Assembly: GCA_964478055.1 (NCBI GenBank)
Contig: CAYZHV010000050.1
Span: 1-19,781, forward strand
Length of the DNA: 19,781 nucleotides
Direction of reading: 5' to 3'
Source of the DNA: CAYZHV01 sp964478055
GTDB taxonomy: Bacteria > Spirochaetota > Spirochaetia > DSM-27196 > Alkalispirochaetaceae
Shown here in pieces: positions 7,708 through 15,061 of the stretch. Both the position numbers and the translations under genes were made by a program. The notes under the pieces are model-generated. The model ran no database searches and was not told the origin of the DNA. It saw only the letters and a list, made by a program, of their open reading frames with translations. Position 1 is the first letter of the stretch; every line of letters starts with the position of its first letter.

Positions 7708-9432
7708 GAGAAGCTGTATCGCATACGACACTCCACCGCCCACGTCATGGCGGAGGCGGTGCTCCGCAAGTTTCCTCAGGCAAAGATCGCCATAGGACCC
7801 CCGATCGAGAGCGGCTTCTACTACGACTTCGATCTGCCTCGCTCTCTCACGCCTGAGGATCTCGAGGAGATCGAGGAGGAGATGCGAAAGATCGTCTCCG
7901 AAGACCATCCTTTCGAGAAGGAGGTGGTCTCTCGGGAGAAGGCGCAGGAGATCTTCGCGGACCAGCCGTACAAGCTCGAGCTCATCGCGGACCTCCCGGA
8001 AGAGGATGAGATCTCCACCTATCTGGTGGACGAGTTTCTAGACCTCTGTCGCGGGCCCCACGTGGAAAGCACCAAGGAGATTCACCCCAAGTCTTTTAAG
8101 CTCCTCCACACCGCCGGCGCCTACTGGCGAGGTGACGAGAAGCGTCCCATGCTGCAACGTATCTACGGTACCGCCTGGGACTCGCCCAAGGAGCTGCGAG
8201 CACATTTGGAGCGGCTCAAGGAGATTGAAAAGCGGGACCATCGCAAGGTGGGCCGGGAGCTGGACCTCTTCTCAACCCACGAGGAAGCGGGGCCGGGGCT
8301 TATCTACTGGCATCCGAAGGGCTCGCGCATTCGCCTCTCAATTGAGGACTTCTGGCGGGAGGAGCATCGAAAAGGAGGCTACGAGCTTCTCTACACACCC
8401 CACGTGGGCAAGAGCTGGCTTTGGGAGACATCAGGCCACCTCGACTTCTACGCCGAGAACATGTACGCCCCCATGGAGCTCGACAACGCTGACTACTACG
8501 TCAAGCCGATGAACTGCCCCTTCCACATTATGATTTACAAGACGCAAATGCGCAGTTATCGGGATCTCCCGCTGCGCTGGGGGGAGCTCGGTACCGTCTA
8601 CCGGTACGAGCGCTCCGGAGTGCTCCACGGCCTCCTGCGGGTCCGCGGCTTTACCCAGGACGATGCCCACATCTTCTGCACTCCCGACCAGGTGGAGGAT
8701 GAGATCCTCGAGGTACTCCGTTTTTCCCTGCGGATGTGGGACGCCTTTGGCTTCAAGGATATCAAGGCGTATCTCGCCACTCGGCCGGAAAAATCAGTGG
8801 GAGCCCAGGGCGACTGGGACACTGCCACGGAGTCTCTCAAGAAGGCGGTAGCTGCGGAGGGACTGGACTACGAGCTCGACGAAGGGGGCGGCGCCTTTTA
8901 CGGCCCCAAGATCGACCTCAAGGTCAAGGACGCCCTGGGCCGGGAGTGGCAGATGTCCACGATTCAGTTCGACTTCAACCTGCCTGAGCGCTTTGACATG
9001 ACCTTTGTGGATCATGACGGCAAGGAAAAGCGCCCCTTTATGGTGCACCGGGCATTGCTCGGCTCTCTGGAACGTTTCTTTGGCGTCCTGGTGGAGCATT
9101 ACGGCGGCGCCTTTCCGGTCTGGCTCGCTCCGGAGCAGGCGGTGGTGATTCCCGTGGCCCCGGCCTTCTCGGAGTATGCCGAGAACGTGGCGAAGCAGCT
9201 CAAGGAGGCGGGCTTTCGCGCTTCCGCGGACCTGAGCGACGACCGGATGAACGCCAAGATCCGCTACCACCAGAGCCAGAAGGTGCCCTACATGCTCATC
9301 GTCGGTGAGAACGAGGTAGAGGCGGGGGCCGTGAGCTACCGCACCCGGACCAACGAGCGGGCCAACGGCGTACCCTTTGACGATTTCAAGGCGTTTCTCC
9401 AGGAGAAGGTAGAGAGTAAGGCGGAACTATGA
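7708..9432 (+). CDS. thrS: Threonyl-tRNA synthetase (5' end lost in gap)
   Basis: A class II synthetase that charges tRNA-Thr. 574 residues are visible from the gap edge, starting EKLYRIRHSTAHVMAEAV, the beginning of the second (editing-type) N-terminal domain. The catalytic core follows, with motif 2 (GTVYRYERSG) and motif 3 (RPFMVHRALLGSLERF), then the C-terminal anticodon-binding domain. The three zinc ligands are present: Cys270, His321 and His447 of the visible chain, with spacings of 51 and 126 residues, matching E. coli 334/385/511. The visible part corresponds to E. coli residue 65 onward. If the gap is short, the N1/TGS domain is absent, as in Borrelia. An ATG at 7747 is internal, not the start. 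The gene is T-box controlled and coupled by ATGA (9429-9432) to the peptidase gene. Confidence 0.96.
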   Translation, partial: EKLYRIRHSTAHVMAEAVLRKFPQAKIAIGPPIESGFYYDFDLPRSLTPEDLEEIEEEMRKIVSEDHPFEKEVVSREKAQEIFADQPYKLELIADLPEEDEISTYLVDEFLDLCRGPHVESTKEIHPKSFKLLHTAGAYWRGDEKRPMLQRIYGTAWDSPKELRAHLERLKEIEKRDHRKVGRELDLFSTHEEAGPGLIYWHPKGSRIRLSIEDFWREEHRKGGYELLYTPHVGKSWLWETSGHLDFYAENMYAPMELDNADYYVKPMNCPFHIMIYKTQMRSYRDLPLRWGELGTVYRYERSGVLHGLLRVRGFTQDDAHIFCTPDQVEDEILEVLRFSLRMWDAFGFKDIKAYLATRPEKSVGAQGDWDTATESLKKAVAAEGLDYELDEGGGAFYGPKIDLKVKDALGREWQMSTIQFDFNLPERFDMTFVDHDGKEKRPFMVHRALLGSLERFFGVLVEHYGGAFPVWLAPEQAVVIPVAPAFSEYAENVAKQLKEAGFRASADLSDDRMNAKIRYHQSQKVPYMLIVGENEVEAGAVSYRTRTNERANGVPFDDFKAFLQEKVESKAEL

Positions 9433-10949
9433 GCAACGAGAAAGTAGATAGACTAAAAGCGCTGGACCGGGAGGCGCTCCGCCTCGGGGAGGCGGCGGAA
9501 ACGCTGCGCTGGGATCAGGAGACCTACATGCCCGAGGACGCCATCGACGCGCGATCGGAGCAGGTGGCGATTCTCGAATCTCTCGCCCATGAACGAAACA
9601 CTGACGAGGAAGTGGGAAAGCTCCTCGCTGAGCTCGGTTCCAACGACGAGACCCCTCTCGGAGATGAGTCCCTACCCTGGGAGGACCGCGCCTTTTTGCG
9701 AGCAAAGCAGCGCGCCTACACCATGAGCACCAAGCTGCCGCCGGAACTGGTGCGCCGTTTCGCGGAAGTGACCAGTCGAGCCCAGGCCGCCTGGGTAAAG
9801 GCGAAGGCCGACAATGACTTTGGAAGCTTTCAGCCTCATTTGGAAGAGCTCGTCCGACTCAACAAAGAGAAGGCGGAACGCTACGGCTACGAGGAGCACA
9901 TTTACGACGCGCTCCTCGATCAGTTCGAACCCTTTATGAAGACCCGGGAAGTAGAGCGGGTCTTTGACGGCCTCCGGGACTCCCTGGTGGACCTGGTGCG
10001 GCGCATTAGCGAAGCGCCTCAGGTGGACGACGTCTTTCTTCATCACTCCTATCCGGCGGAGCGGCAGGAAGTTCTCGGCAACGAGTTTCTCAACGCTCTC
10101 GGCTACGAGTTCAACCGAGGCCGCCTCGACGTCTCCGCCCACCCCTTTACGACTACCCTCGGCCCCAACGATGTGCGCATCACTACGCGGTATCATGAGG
10201 ACCTCTTTGCCTCGGCGGTTTTCTCGACCATCCACGAGGCGGGGCACGCCCTCTACGAGCTCGGCGTGGACTCGAAGTACCACGACACGCTGCTTGCCAC
10301 CGGTACCTCCCTCGGCATCCACGAGTCCCAGTCCCGACTCTGGGAGAACATGGTGGGTCGCAGCCGGGAATTCTGGAGCTACTGGTTCCCCCGGGTCAAG
10401 GAACTCTTTCCGGAACAGCTCTCGGGAGTTGAGAAGGAGCAGTTCTATCGCGCCATCAACCGGGTTGAGCCGTCGCTCATTCGCATCGAGGCGGACGAGG
10501 TAACCTACAGTCTTCACGTCATCCTGCGGTTCCAGCTCGAGGTCAAGCTCATGACCGGGGAGCTGGAGGTGAAGGATCTGCCGGAGGCGTGGAACACAAC
10601 AATGGAGGAGCTTCTCGGTATAACGCCCCCGAGCGACGCCAAGGGAGTGCTCCAGGATGTGCACTGGTCCATGGGGGCGATCGGGTACTTTCCCACCTAC
10701 GCCCTGGGCAATCTCTATGGTGCCCAGTTCCTCGAGACGATGCTCCAGGAGATCCCCGACGCGTACGATAAGGTCGCAGCCGGGGAGCTTGCCCCGATTC
10801 TCAGCTGGCTGAGGGAGAAGATACACTCTCACGGTGCCGCCAAGACGCCCAAGGAGCTCATAACCGAGGTAACCGGAGAGGAGCTGGACCCAGGGTACTT
10901 CGTGCGCTACCTTGAGTCCAAGTATGGAGAAATTTACGGCCTATCTTGA
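9429..10949 (+). CDS. M32 family metallocarboxypeptidase (Taq/Pfu carboxypeptidase type)
   Basis: A 506-residue zinc carboxypeptidase of the M32 (thermostable carboxypeptidase 1) family, which releases C-terminal amino acids from peptides in the cytoplasm. The zinc site HEAGH is at 269-273, and the third ligand comes from GIHESQSRLWEN (His298-Glu299). The downstream signature INRVEPSLIRIEADEVTY and the tail segments VHWSMGAIGYFPTYALG and DPGYFVRYLESKYGEIYGL are typical. The length equals the family norm of about 500. The ATG at 9429 overlaps the thrS stop by four bases, so it is probably read from the same T-box-controlled message. The 3' end overlaps the next gene by 26 nt. Confidence 0.95.
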   Translation: MSNEKVDRLKALDREALRLGEAAETLRWDQETYMPEDAIDARSEQVAILESLAHERNTDEEVGKLLAELGSNDETPLGDESLPWEDRAFLRAKQRAYTMSTKLPPELVRRFAEVTSRAQAAWVKAKADNDFGSFQPHLEELVRLNKEKAERYGYEEHIYDALLDQFEPFMKTREVERVFDGLRDSLVDLVRRISEAPQVDDVFLHHSYPAERQEVLGNEFLNALGYEFNRGRLDVSAHPFTTTLGPNDVRITTRYHEDLFASAVFSTIHEAGHALYELGVDSKYHDTLLATGTSLGIHESQSRLWENMVGRSREFWSYWFPRVKELFPEQLSGVEKEQFYRAINRVEPSLIRIEADEVTYSLHVILRFQLEVKLMTGELEVKDLPEAWNTTMEELLGITPPSDAKGVLQDVHWSMGAIGYFPTYALGNLYGAQFLETMLQEIPDAYDKVAAGELAPILSWLREKIHSHGAAKTPKELITEVTGEELDPGYFVRYLESKYGEIYGLS

Positions 10950-11742
10950 GGTCACGCCCTACTCCTGGCTCACCCTGCTGACCGTCGCCCTCGGCGCGGT
11001 GGTGGCGCTGCTCACCATCCGCGCCGGCCGGCGCCGCTACCCGGCTCTCTTTCGGCGGCGACGCTCTTTCGCGATTCTTGTTCTTCTTCTCATTTCGGTC
11101 CTCTCCATACCAGCTTCCATTTTTCTTCCGGGCGCCGCCAGCTTTCCTTCGCTGCAGTCACTGTCGTTCTTCGTTATTCCCGGTGTTCTCATCTTTGCCG
11201 GGGTGTTCCGGTTTCCGGCGGTTGGAGCTCCCTTGGTCCTGCTGTTTCTCGGGCTTCTCCTCTGGTCTGAAGGGGAAAGCACCAGGAGCTACCTCTTTCC
11301 GGCGGCCGGAGAACCAGTAGCCTTTTTCGAGGTCCGGGAGGCGGGAGAGGAACGCCTGGACCTCTTCGCGGAGTTTCCTCCCGTCGCGGGACGACGATTT
11401 CTCGAGGAGGGAGTGGACTACAGTTTTCCGCTATCCTTGAGCTCCTCCGCCCTCACCGTTGAGGGAGAAATGGTGGTTGTTCACCCCTATCTCTGGTGGC
11501 GTCTGCCCTCCGTGGGAGCGCGAATCACCGGGTTCCAGGGCTCAACCGGGACTCAAGAGCCGTTTGTTGCGCTCTCAGAGAGGAGCGAGCGGGTTATCGG
11601 GATTCTGGAATGGTTCTCCCTTCTGCGCAGGTCGAGCTGGCGGGCATCCATTCCGTCGGAGGATCTGTTGCTTGCTCGATACGAGCTTACCCTGAGGGAG
11701 CGAGAACCTGCCCTCGTGAGAAGTCGAAGTCACGCCGACTGA
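10924..11742 (+). CDS. Hypothetical membrane protein
   Basis: I do not recognise a family. From the ATG at 10924 the product has 272 residues. Four hydrophobic segments lie near residues 13-35, 48-66, 76-94 and 96-112, with an arginine-rich loop (RAGRRRYPALFRRRRS) between the first two, expected on the cytoplasmic side. A soluble C-terminal region of about 160 residues has mixed beta-like composition. A TTG at 10912 in the same frame is an alternative start. The ribosome binding site is weak (GAG at 10914-10916). The gene overlaps the M32 gene by 26 nt, so expression is probably coupled. Its last 13 bases overlap the end of the convergent minus-strand gene, and no terminator separates them. 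Confidence 0.7.
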   Translation: MEKFTAYLEVTPYSWLTLLTVALGAVVALLTIRAGRRRYPALFRRRRSFAILVLLLISVLSIPASIFLPGAASFPSLQSLSFFVIPGVLIFAGVFRFPAVGAPLVLLFLGLLLWSEGESTRSYLFPAAGEPVAFFEVREAGEERLDLFAEFPPVAGRRFLEEGVDYSFPLSLSSSALTVEGEMVVVHPYLWWRLPSVGARITGFQGSTGTQEPFVALSERSERVIGILEWFSLLRRSSWRASIPSEDLLLARYELTLREREPALVRSRSHAD

Positions 11743-12548
11743 TGCTCCGCCCGTTTCCTGCGTTGCTCCCTGATCGCCCGGCGGAAGCCGTTCCTCAGTA
11801 GCAGTAGTTTCTCCACGAAAGAGATGAGGAGGAAGAAGGCGACCGGAAACTCGACAGTCGTCATCACCCCCTCCATCCTCTGGCAGATCGAGGGGACGAG
11901 CTGAAGCAGGCTCAGACCAAAGGTTACCATAGTCGCAAAGACGGCGACTTTGCCGAGGAAGGTGGAGCGGCTCTCAACAGAGCCGTGGTAGACCAACAGC
12001 GCCCCCATGCCCACTCCCTGACCGATAAACCTGATGAGGACGAGAATGAAAAACCAGTCGGAGATCAGGGCAAAGTGATAGATGGCGAAGCAGATTACCA
12101 GGAGAATGCCGTAGTCGCTCATACTGTCCAGATACCTGCCGATCCGGGTCACCTGCTGAAGACGCCGAGAGAGAAAGCCGTCGAAGAGATCAGTCAGAAA
12201 GGCAACTCCGGTAAATACTAGGAGGATCCGCAGCGTCGCGTACTCCTGAGAGAGGATGAGATAGAAGAGAATACTCGGAGTGGAACTGATCCGAAACATG
12301 GAAAGAAGGTTGGCGATATTGATCCGCCTCAGGGGACGACCGGAAGGAACGAGAGCAAAATCACCACGCATCACCAGAAGAAAGGTGACCAGGATGAGGT
12401 GAATCCCGACTGTCGTGAGGACAAAACTGACGGCGTACTCCTCCAGGGCCTGCCGGGCCGCCACAACGAAAAACACGGCAAGTTGAAAGACAAGGAGCAG
12501 ACCGGTGGAGAAAACGATCGAGGGGACCACGCGGTTGTTCTGTGCCAC
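11730..12548 (-). CDS. CDP-alcohol phosphatidyltransferase family membrane protein
   Basis: A 272-residue integral membrane enzyme of the CDP-alcohol phosphatidyltransferase family, which moves a phosphatidyl group from CDP-diacylglycerol to an alcohol. The signature D-x2-DG-x2-AR-x8-G-x3-D-x3-D is present from Asp120 to Asp145 (TDLFDGFLSRRL then IGRYLDSMSDYG), except that Ser127 replaces the usual alanine. All aspartates and glycines are kept. About 75 extra N-terminal residues with two membrane segments precede the usual start of the fold (INIANLLSMFRISSTP). The start is a GTG at 12548 without a close Shine-Dalgarno. The alcohol substrate is unknown. It is transcribed divergently from pgsA, so a second phospholipid headgroup role is likely. 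Confidence 0.85.
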   Translation of the reverse strand: MAQNNRVVPSIVFSTGLLLVFQLAVFFVVAARQALEEYAVSFVLTTVGIHLILVTFLLVMRGDFALVPSGRPLRRINIANLLSMFRISSTPSILFYLILSQEYATLRILLVFTGVAFLTDLFDGFLSRRLQQVTRIGRYLDSMSDYGILLVICFAIYHFALISDWFFILVLIRFIGQGVGMGALLVYHGSVESRSTFLGKVAVFATMVTFGLSLLQLVPSICQRMEGVMTTVEFPVAFFLLISFVEKLLLLRNGFRRAIREQRRKRAEHQSA

Positions 12549-12557
12549 GACGCGAAA

Positions 12558-12586
12558 ACCTTACGACAAGCCCTCAGGGGTGTCAA
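12558..12586 (-). promoter_or_regulatory. Promoter of the minus-strand CDP-alcohol transferase
   Basis: On the minus strand a perfect TTGACA -35 (12581-12586) is followed after 17 bp by TAAGGT (12558-12563), which keeps the most conserved -10 positions T1, A2 and T6. The -10 ends 9 nt before the GTG start at 12548. The -35 lies 7 bp from the -35 of the divergent pgsA promoter. Confidence 0.6.
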
Positions 12587-12593
12587 CATAACC

Positions 12594-12622
12594 TTGACAG
12601 TTAGCGGTCCCCTCCATAGCAT
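12594..12622 (+). promoter_or_regulatory. pgsA promoter
   Basis: A perfect TTGACA -35 (12594-12599), an exact 17-bp spacer and TAGCAT (12617-12622; 4 of 6 consensus matches) place the transcription start about 7 nt later, at the pgsA ATG (12629). The two -35 hexamers of the divergent promoters form an inverted repeat, TGTCAA-7 bp-TTGACA (12581-12599). Confidence 0.65.
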
Positions 12623-12628
12623 GAGGCG

Positions 12629-13222
12629 ATGAACTTAGCGAACGCCCTAACCGCTTCCCGCCTCGTTCTTTCGCCAGTCTTTTTCGTTCTCTTTTTTCTT
12701 CCTGAATGGACCGGCTCATATCAGCTCGTTACGGTGATCCTTCTCTGGGTAGTTTTTCTTGCGATCGAGATTTCCGACGTCCTCGACGGCGCCGTGGCCC
12801 GGAAGCAGAACATCGTCTCCGACCTCGGCAAGCTATTTGATCCCTTCGCGGATGTCATCAGTCGCCTCACCTACTTCATTACCTTTGCCGCCGTCGGCAT
12901 CATGCCCGTCTGGATCGTACTGCTCATACTTTATCGGGAGTACACGATTATTTTCCTGCGAATGATGATGTATCGTACCGGCACCGCCATGGCCGCCCGA
13001 AAAGGGGGCAAGCTCAAGGCGGTTTTCTATGCCGTTGCCGGAGGCGCGGGAATTCTCGTTGCCATGGCGCGCTGGATCGACTCGCTCTCTCCCTACCAGG
13101 GACCAATAGAAATCTTCGCCCTGGTGGTTTTCCTTGTCGCGCTCTTTCTCGCTTATCTCTCCCTGAGCGACTACCTGATTGTCTTTTTCCGCCATATGCG
13201 GAATCCGAAAGACAACTCCTGA
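12629..13222 (+). CDS. pgsA: CDP-diacylglycerol--glycerol-3-phosphate 3-phosphatidyltransferase (PgsA-like)
   Basis: A 197-residue membrane enzyme predicted to make phosphatidylglycerol phosphate, the first step to phosphatidylglycerol and cardiolipin. The N-terminus MNLANALTASRLVLSPVFF is typical of PgsA. The full CDP-alcohol transferase signature runs from Asp50 to Asp75 (SDVLDGAVARKQ then LGKLFDPFAD) with the canonical Ala-Arg. Membrane segments precede and follow it. The start is fixed by the family N-terminus. The only Shine-Dalgarno-like GAGG is 2 nt before the ATG, too close to work, so translation may be leaderless. A related substrate such as inositol phosphate cannot be wholly excluded, but the length and N-terminus fit PgsA. 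Confidence 0.9.
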   Translation: MNLANALTASRLVLSPVFFVLFFLPEWTGSYQLVTVILLWVVFLAIEISDVLDGAVARKQNIVSDLGKLFDPFADVISRLTYFITFAAVGIMPVWIVLLILYREYTIIFLRMMMYRTGTAMAARKGGKLKAVFYAVAGGAGILVAMARWIDSLSPYQGPIEIFALVVFLVALFLAYLSLSDYLIVFFRHMRNPKDNS

Positions 13223-13256
13223 GCTCATAGTCCTGGGCTCCCCAGGGAGCCTGAGC
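13223..13256 (+). other. Stem-loop right after pgsA
   Basis: GGCTCC (13236-13241) pairs with GGAGCC (13246-13251) around a 4-nt loop, and GCTCA (13223-13227) pairs with TGAGC (13252-13256) across an 8-nt bulge. No T run follows, so it is not a clear terminator. It may protect the pgsA 3' end. Confidence 0.4.
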
Positions 13257-13330
13257 CAGCGACGCTTCTCCTGCCGGAACACTGACGGGGACGATTACCA
13301 CTAACGAGGTCCTTTAGATCGACTCATGTT

Positions 13331-13370
13331 GGGGGCCGACCGCGATCGGCCGGCCCCCCTCTTCTCTTCC
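13331..13370 (+). terminator. Probable terminator downstream of pgsA
   Basis: An 8-bp GC stem (13331-13338 with 13351-13358), one A/C mismatch and three further pairs are capped by a CGAT loop. A pyrimidine-rich tail (CTCTTCTCTTCC) follows. The tail is poorer in T than usual. It lies 108 nt after the pgsA stop, and nothing coding is seen between. Confidence 0.65.
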
Positions 13371-13441
13371 CAAAGCCACCCCTAACCGACATGTCCAACA
13401 GGGAAAAATAGCCTTCAGGAAAGAAATTTTCGACCGAACAC

Positions 13442-13470
13442 TTTACATTCAATGTAGAGAAGCGTATTAT
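13442..13470 (+). promoter_or_regulatory. glnA promoter
   Basis: TTTACA (13442-13447), a 17-bp spacer and TATTAT (13465-13470) give a strong sigma70-type promoter (5 of 6 matches in each hexamer). The predicted start is near 13477, leaving a leader of about 150 nt before glnA. It is embedded in an AT-rich stretch (about 13410-13530) that contrasts with the GC-rich genes around it. Confidence 0.7.
13444..13456. promoter_or_regulatory. Operator-like palindrome 1 over the glnA -35
   Basis: TACATT-C-AATGTA is a perfect inverted repeat of 13 nt overlapping the -35 hexamer, a position where a bound regulator would block RNA polymerase. The related palindrome 60 bp downstream supports a shared binding protein. 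I cannot name the regulator. Confidence 0.6.
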
Positions 13471-13503
13471 ACACCACACATACGTTAGATTCAGTAGATA
13501 TGG

Positions 13504-13517
13504 CTACATAAATGTAG
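13504..13517. promoter_or_regulatory. Operator-like palindrome 2 in the glnA leader
   Basis: CTACAT-AA-ATGTAG is a perfect 6-bp inverted repeat with a 2-nt spacer. It shares the ACAT/ATGT core of palindrome 1. It lies about +28 to +41 from the predicted transcription start. The centres of the two sites are about 60 bp apart, near six helical turns, compatible with cooperative binding on one face of DNA. As RNA it could also form a small hairpin. Confidence 0.55.
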
Positions 13518-13629
13518 GAATAACGCTGAGAACTGACGATATGTACGGAAAAAGATCGGTGACGGCATGCAGGGATTCCCTTCGGATGCTGGATCCGGGT
13601 GAAAACCTTACGTTACGGAGGGTGTATTG

Positions 13630-15054
13630 ATGAGTGACATCAAGACGGCCAAAGACGTTCTCGAGCTGATGAAGAAAGAAGGCGTCGAGATCGTGGATTT
13701 GAGATTCATGGACTTTCCCGGCATTGCCCAGCATTTCTCGGTGCCCGCCGGTGAGATCGACGAGGATTCATTTACAGAGGGGCTCGGATTCGACGGGTCG
13801 AGTATCCGTGGCTGGCAGGCGATCAACGAGTCAGATATGATTGTCAGGCCCGTTCCGGAGTCTGCGTTTATCGATCCCTTTTCCCAGTACAAGACCCTGG
13901 TGATGATCTGTAACATCGGCGATCCGATCACTGGTGAGGACTACACTCGAGATCCCCGAAATATCGCCCGGAAGGCGGAAAACTACGTCAAGGAGACAGG
14001 CCTGGGAGACACGGTCTTCTTCGGTCCCGAGGCGGAGTTCTTTGTCTTCGAGGATATTCGCTTCGATCAGAATGAGCATTCCGGTTACTACTTCCTCGAC
14101 TCCACCGAAGGTCGCTGGAACTCCGGACGGGAGGAGAACCCGAACCTCGGTTACAAGCCGCGGTACAAGGAAGGCTACTTCCCGGTACCTCCTTCCGACA
14201 GTCTCCAGGATCTGCGAACGGAGATGGTTCTCACCATGATGAACATGGGAATCCCCGTGGAGGCGCACCACCACGAAGTGGCAACCGGTGGGCAGTGCGA
14301 GATAGACATGCGCTTTGCCCCGATGGTGCAAATGAGCGACGCCATGACCAAGTACAAGTACGTTATCAAGAACGTCGCTCGACGGTACAACAAGACGGTT
14401 ACTTTTATGCCGAAGCCGGTGTTTAACGATAACGGCTCGGGTATGCACGTCCATATGTCGATCTGGAAAGACGGAAAGAACCAGTTCTTCGGCGACGGCT
14501 ACGCCGGCCTCTCGGAGATGGCTCTCTACGCCATCGGAGGACTGCTCAAGCACGCTCCGGCGGTTCTTGCCTTTACCAACCCGACAACCAACAGCTATAA
14601 GCGGCTGGTCCCGGGCTTCGAGGCACCGGTCAACCTCGCCTACAGCCGGCGAAACCGAAGCGCCGCGGTCCGTATTCCGATGTACTCCAACTCGGAGAAG
14701 GCGAAGCGCTTCGAGTTCCGCTGCCCGGATCCGTCGAGCAACCCGTACCTCGCCTTTTCGGCGATGCTCATGGCCGCAATCGACGGTATTCAGAACAAGA
14801 TCCACCCCGGAGAGCCCTTGGACCGGAACATCTACGACCTCTCTCCGGAAGAGGCCGCGGGCGTTCCCAAGACTCCCGGAAGCCTTCGAGGCGCACTCGA
14901 GGCGCTCCAGGCGGACCACGAGTTTCTCCTGCGAGGAGACGTGTTTACCGAGGACGTTATCGAGACCTGGATCGACTACAAGTTGAGTGAGGAAGTGATG
15001 GCCCTGGACCTCAGGCCCCATCCGTACGAGTTCTCGCTCTACTACGACATCTGA
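13630..15054 (+). CDS. glnA: Glutamine synthetase, type I
   Basis: GlnA condenses ammonia with glutamate using ATP and works as a dodecamer in the cytoplasm. The 474-residue protein is standard GSI length. It shows the beta-grasp N-terminal motif DGSSIRGW, the metal and ATP site FGPEAEFFVF (Glu134, Glu136), GGQCEIDMRF, NGSGMHVHMS and NRSAAVRIP. NIYDLSPEE carries Tyr402 at the position of the E. coli adenylylated tyrosine, so this is the adenylylation-regulated GSI-beta kind. The ATG at 13630 has GGAGGG (13617-13622) 7 nt upstream. A TTG at 13627 is in frame but less likely. The gene has its own promoter with two operator-like palindromes and lies tail-to-tail with glnE, its modifying enzyme. 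Confidence 0.98.
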   Translation: MSDIKTAKDVLELMKKEGVEIVDLRFMDFPGIAQHFSVPAGEIDEDSFTEGLGFDGSSIRGWQAINESDMIVRPVPESAFIDPFSQYKTLVMICNIGDPITGEDYTRDPRNIARKAENYVKETGLGDTVFFGPEAEFFVFEDIRFDQNEHSGYYFLDSTEGRWNSGREENPNLGYKPRYKEGYFPVPPSDSLQDLRTEMVLTMMNMGIPVEAHHHEVATGGQCEIDMRFAPMVQMSDAMTKYKYVIKNVARRYNKTVTFMPKPVFNDNGSGMHVHMSIWKDGKNQFFGDGYAGLSEMALYAIGGLLKHAPAVLAFTNPTTNSYKRLVPGFEAPVNLAYSRRNRSAAVRIPMYSNSEKAKRFEFRCPDPSSNPYLAFSAMLMAAIDGIQNKIHPGEPLDRNIYDLSPEEAAGVPKTPGSLRGALEALQADHEFLLRGDVFTEDVIETWIDYKLSEEVMALDLRPHPYEFSLYYDI

Positions 15055-15061
15055 TCCTCTT

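Noticed and set aside
7416..7856. ORFs spanning the N gap, including one starting in the T-box leader
   Set aside because: They read through undetermined bases and through the T-box structure in a frame that is not the ThrRS frame.
9672..10832. 386-codon minus-strand ORF opposite the M32 peptidase
   Set aside because: It is a shadow of a strongly supported gene, with low-complexity, His/Val/Leu-rich content and no promoter or ribosome binding site.
13560..13580. Possible sigma54 promoter (GGCATG) upstream of glnA
   Set aside because: The matching TTGC element at the required spacing is missing. The sigma70-like hexamers at 13442-13470 are far better.
13520..13629. Glutamine riboswitch in the glnA leader
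   Set aside because: I could not find the conserved core of the glnA RNA motif. Only short local hairpins (for example CGGAT/ATCCG near 13582-13596) are present.
13831..15021. 396-codon minus-strand ORF opposite glnA
   Set aside because: It is entirely inside glnA on the other strand, without motifs. The glnA frame is unambiguous.
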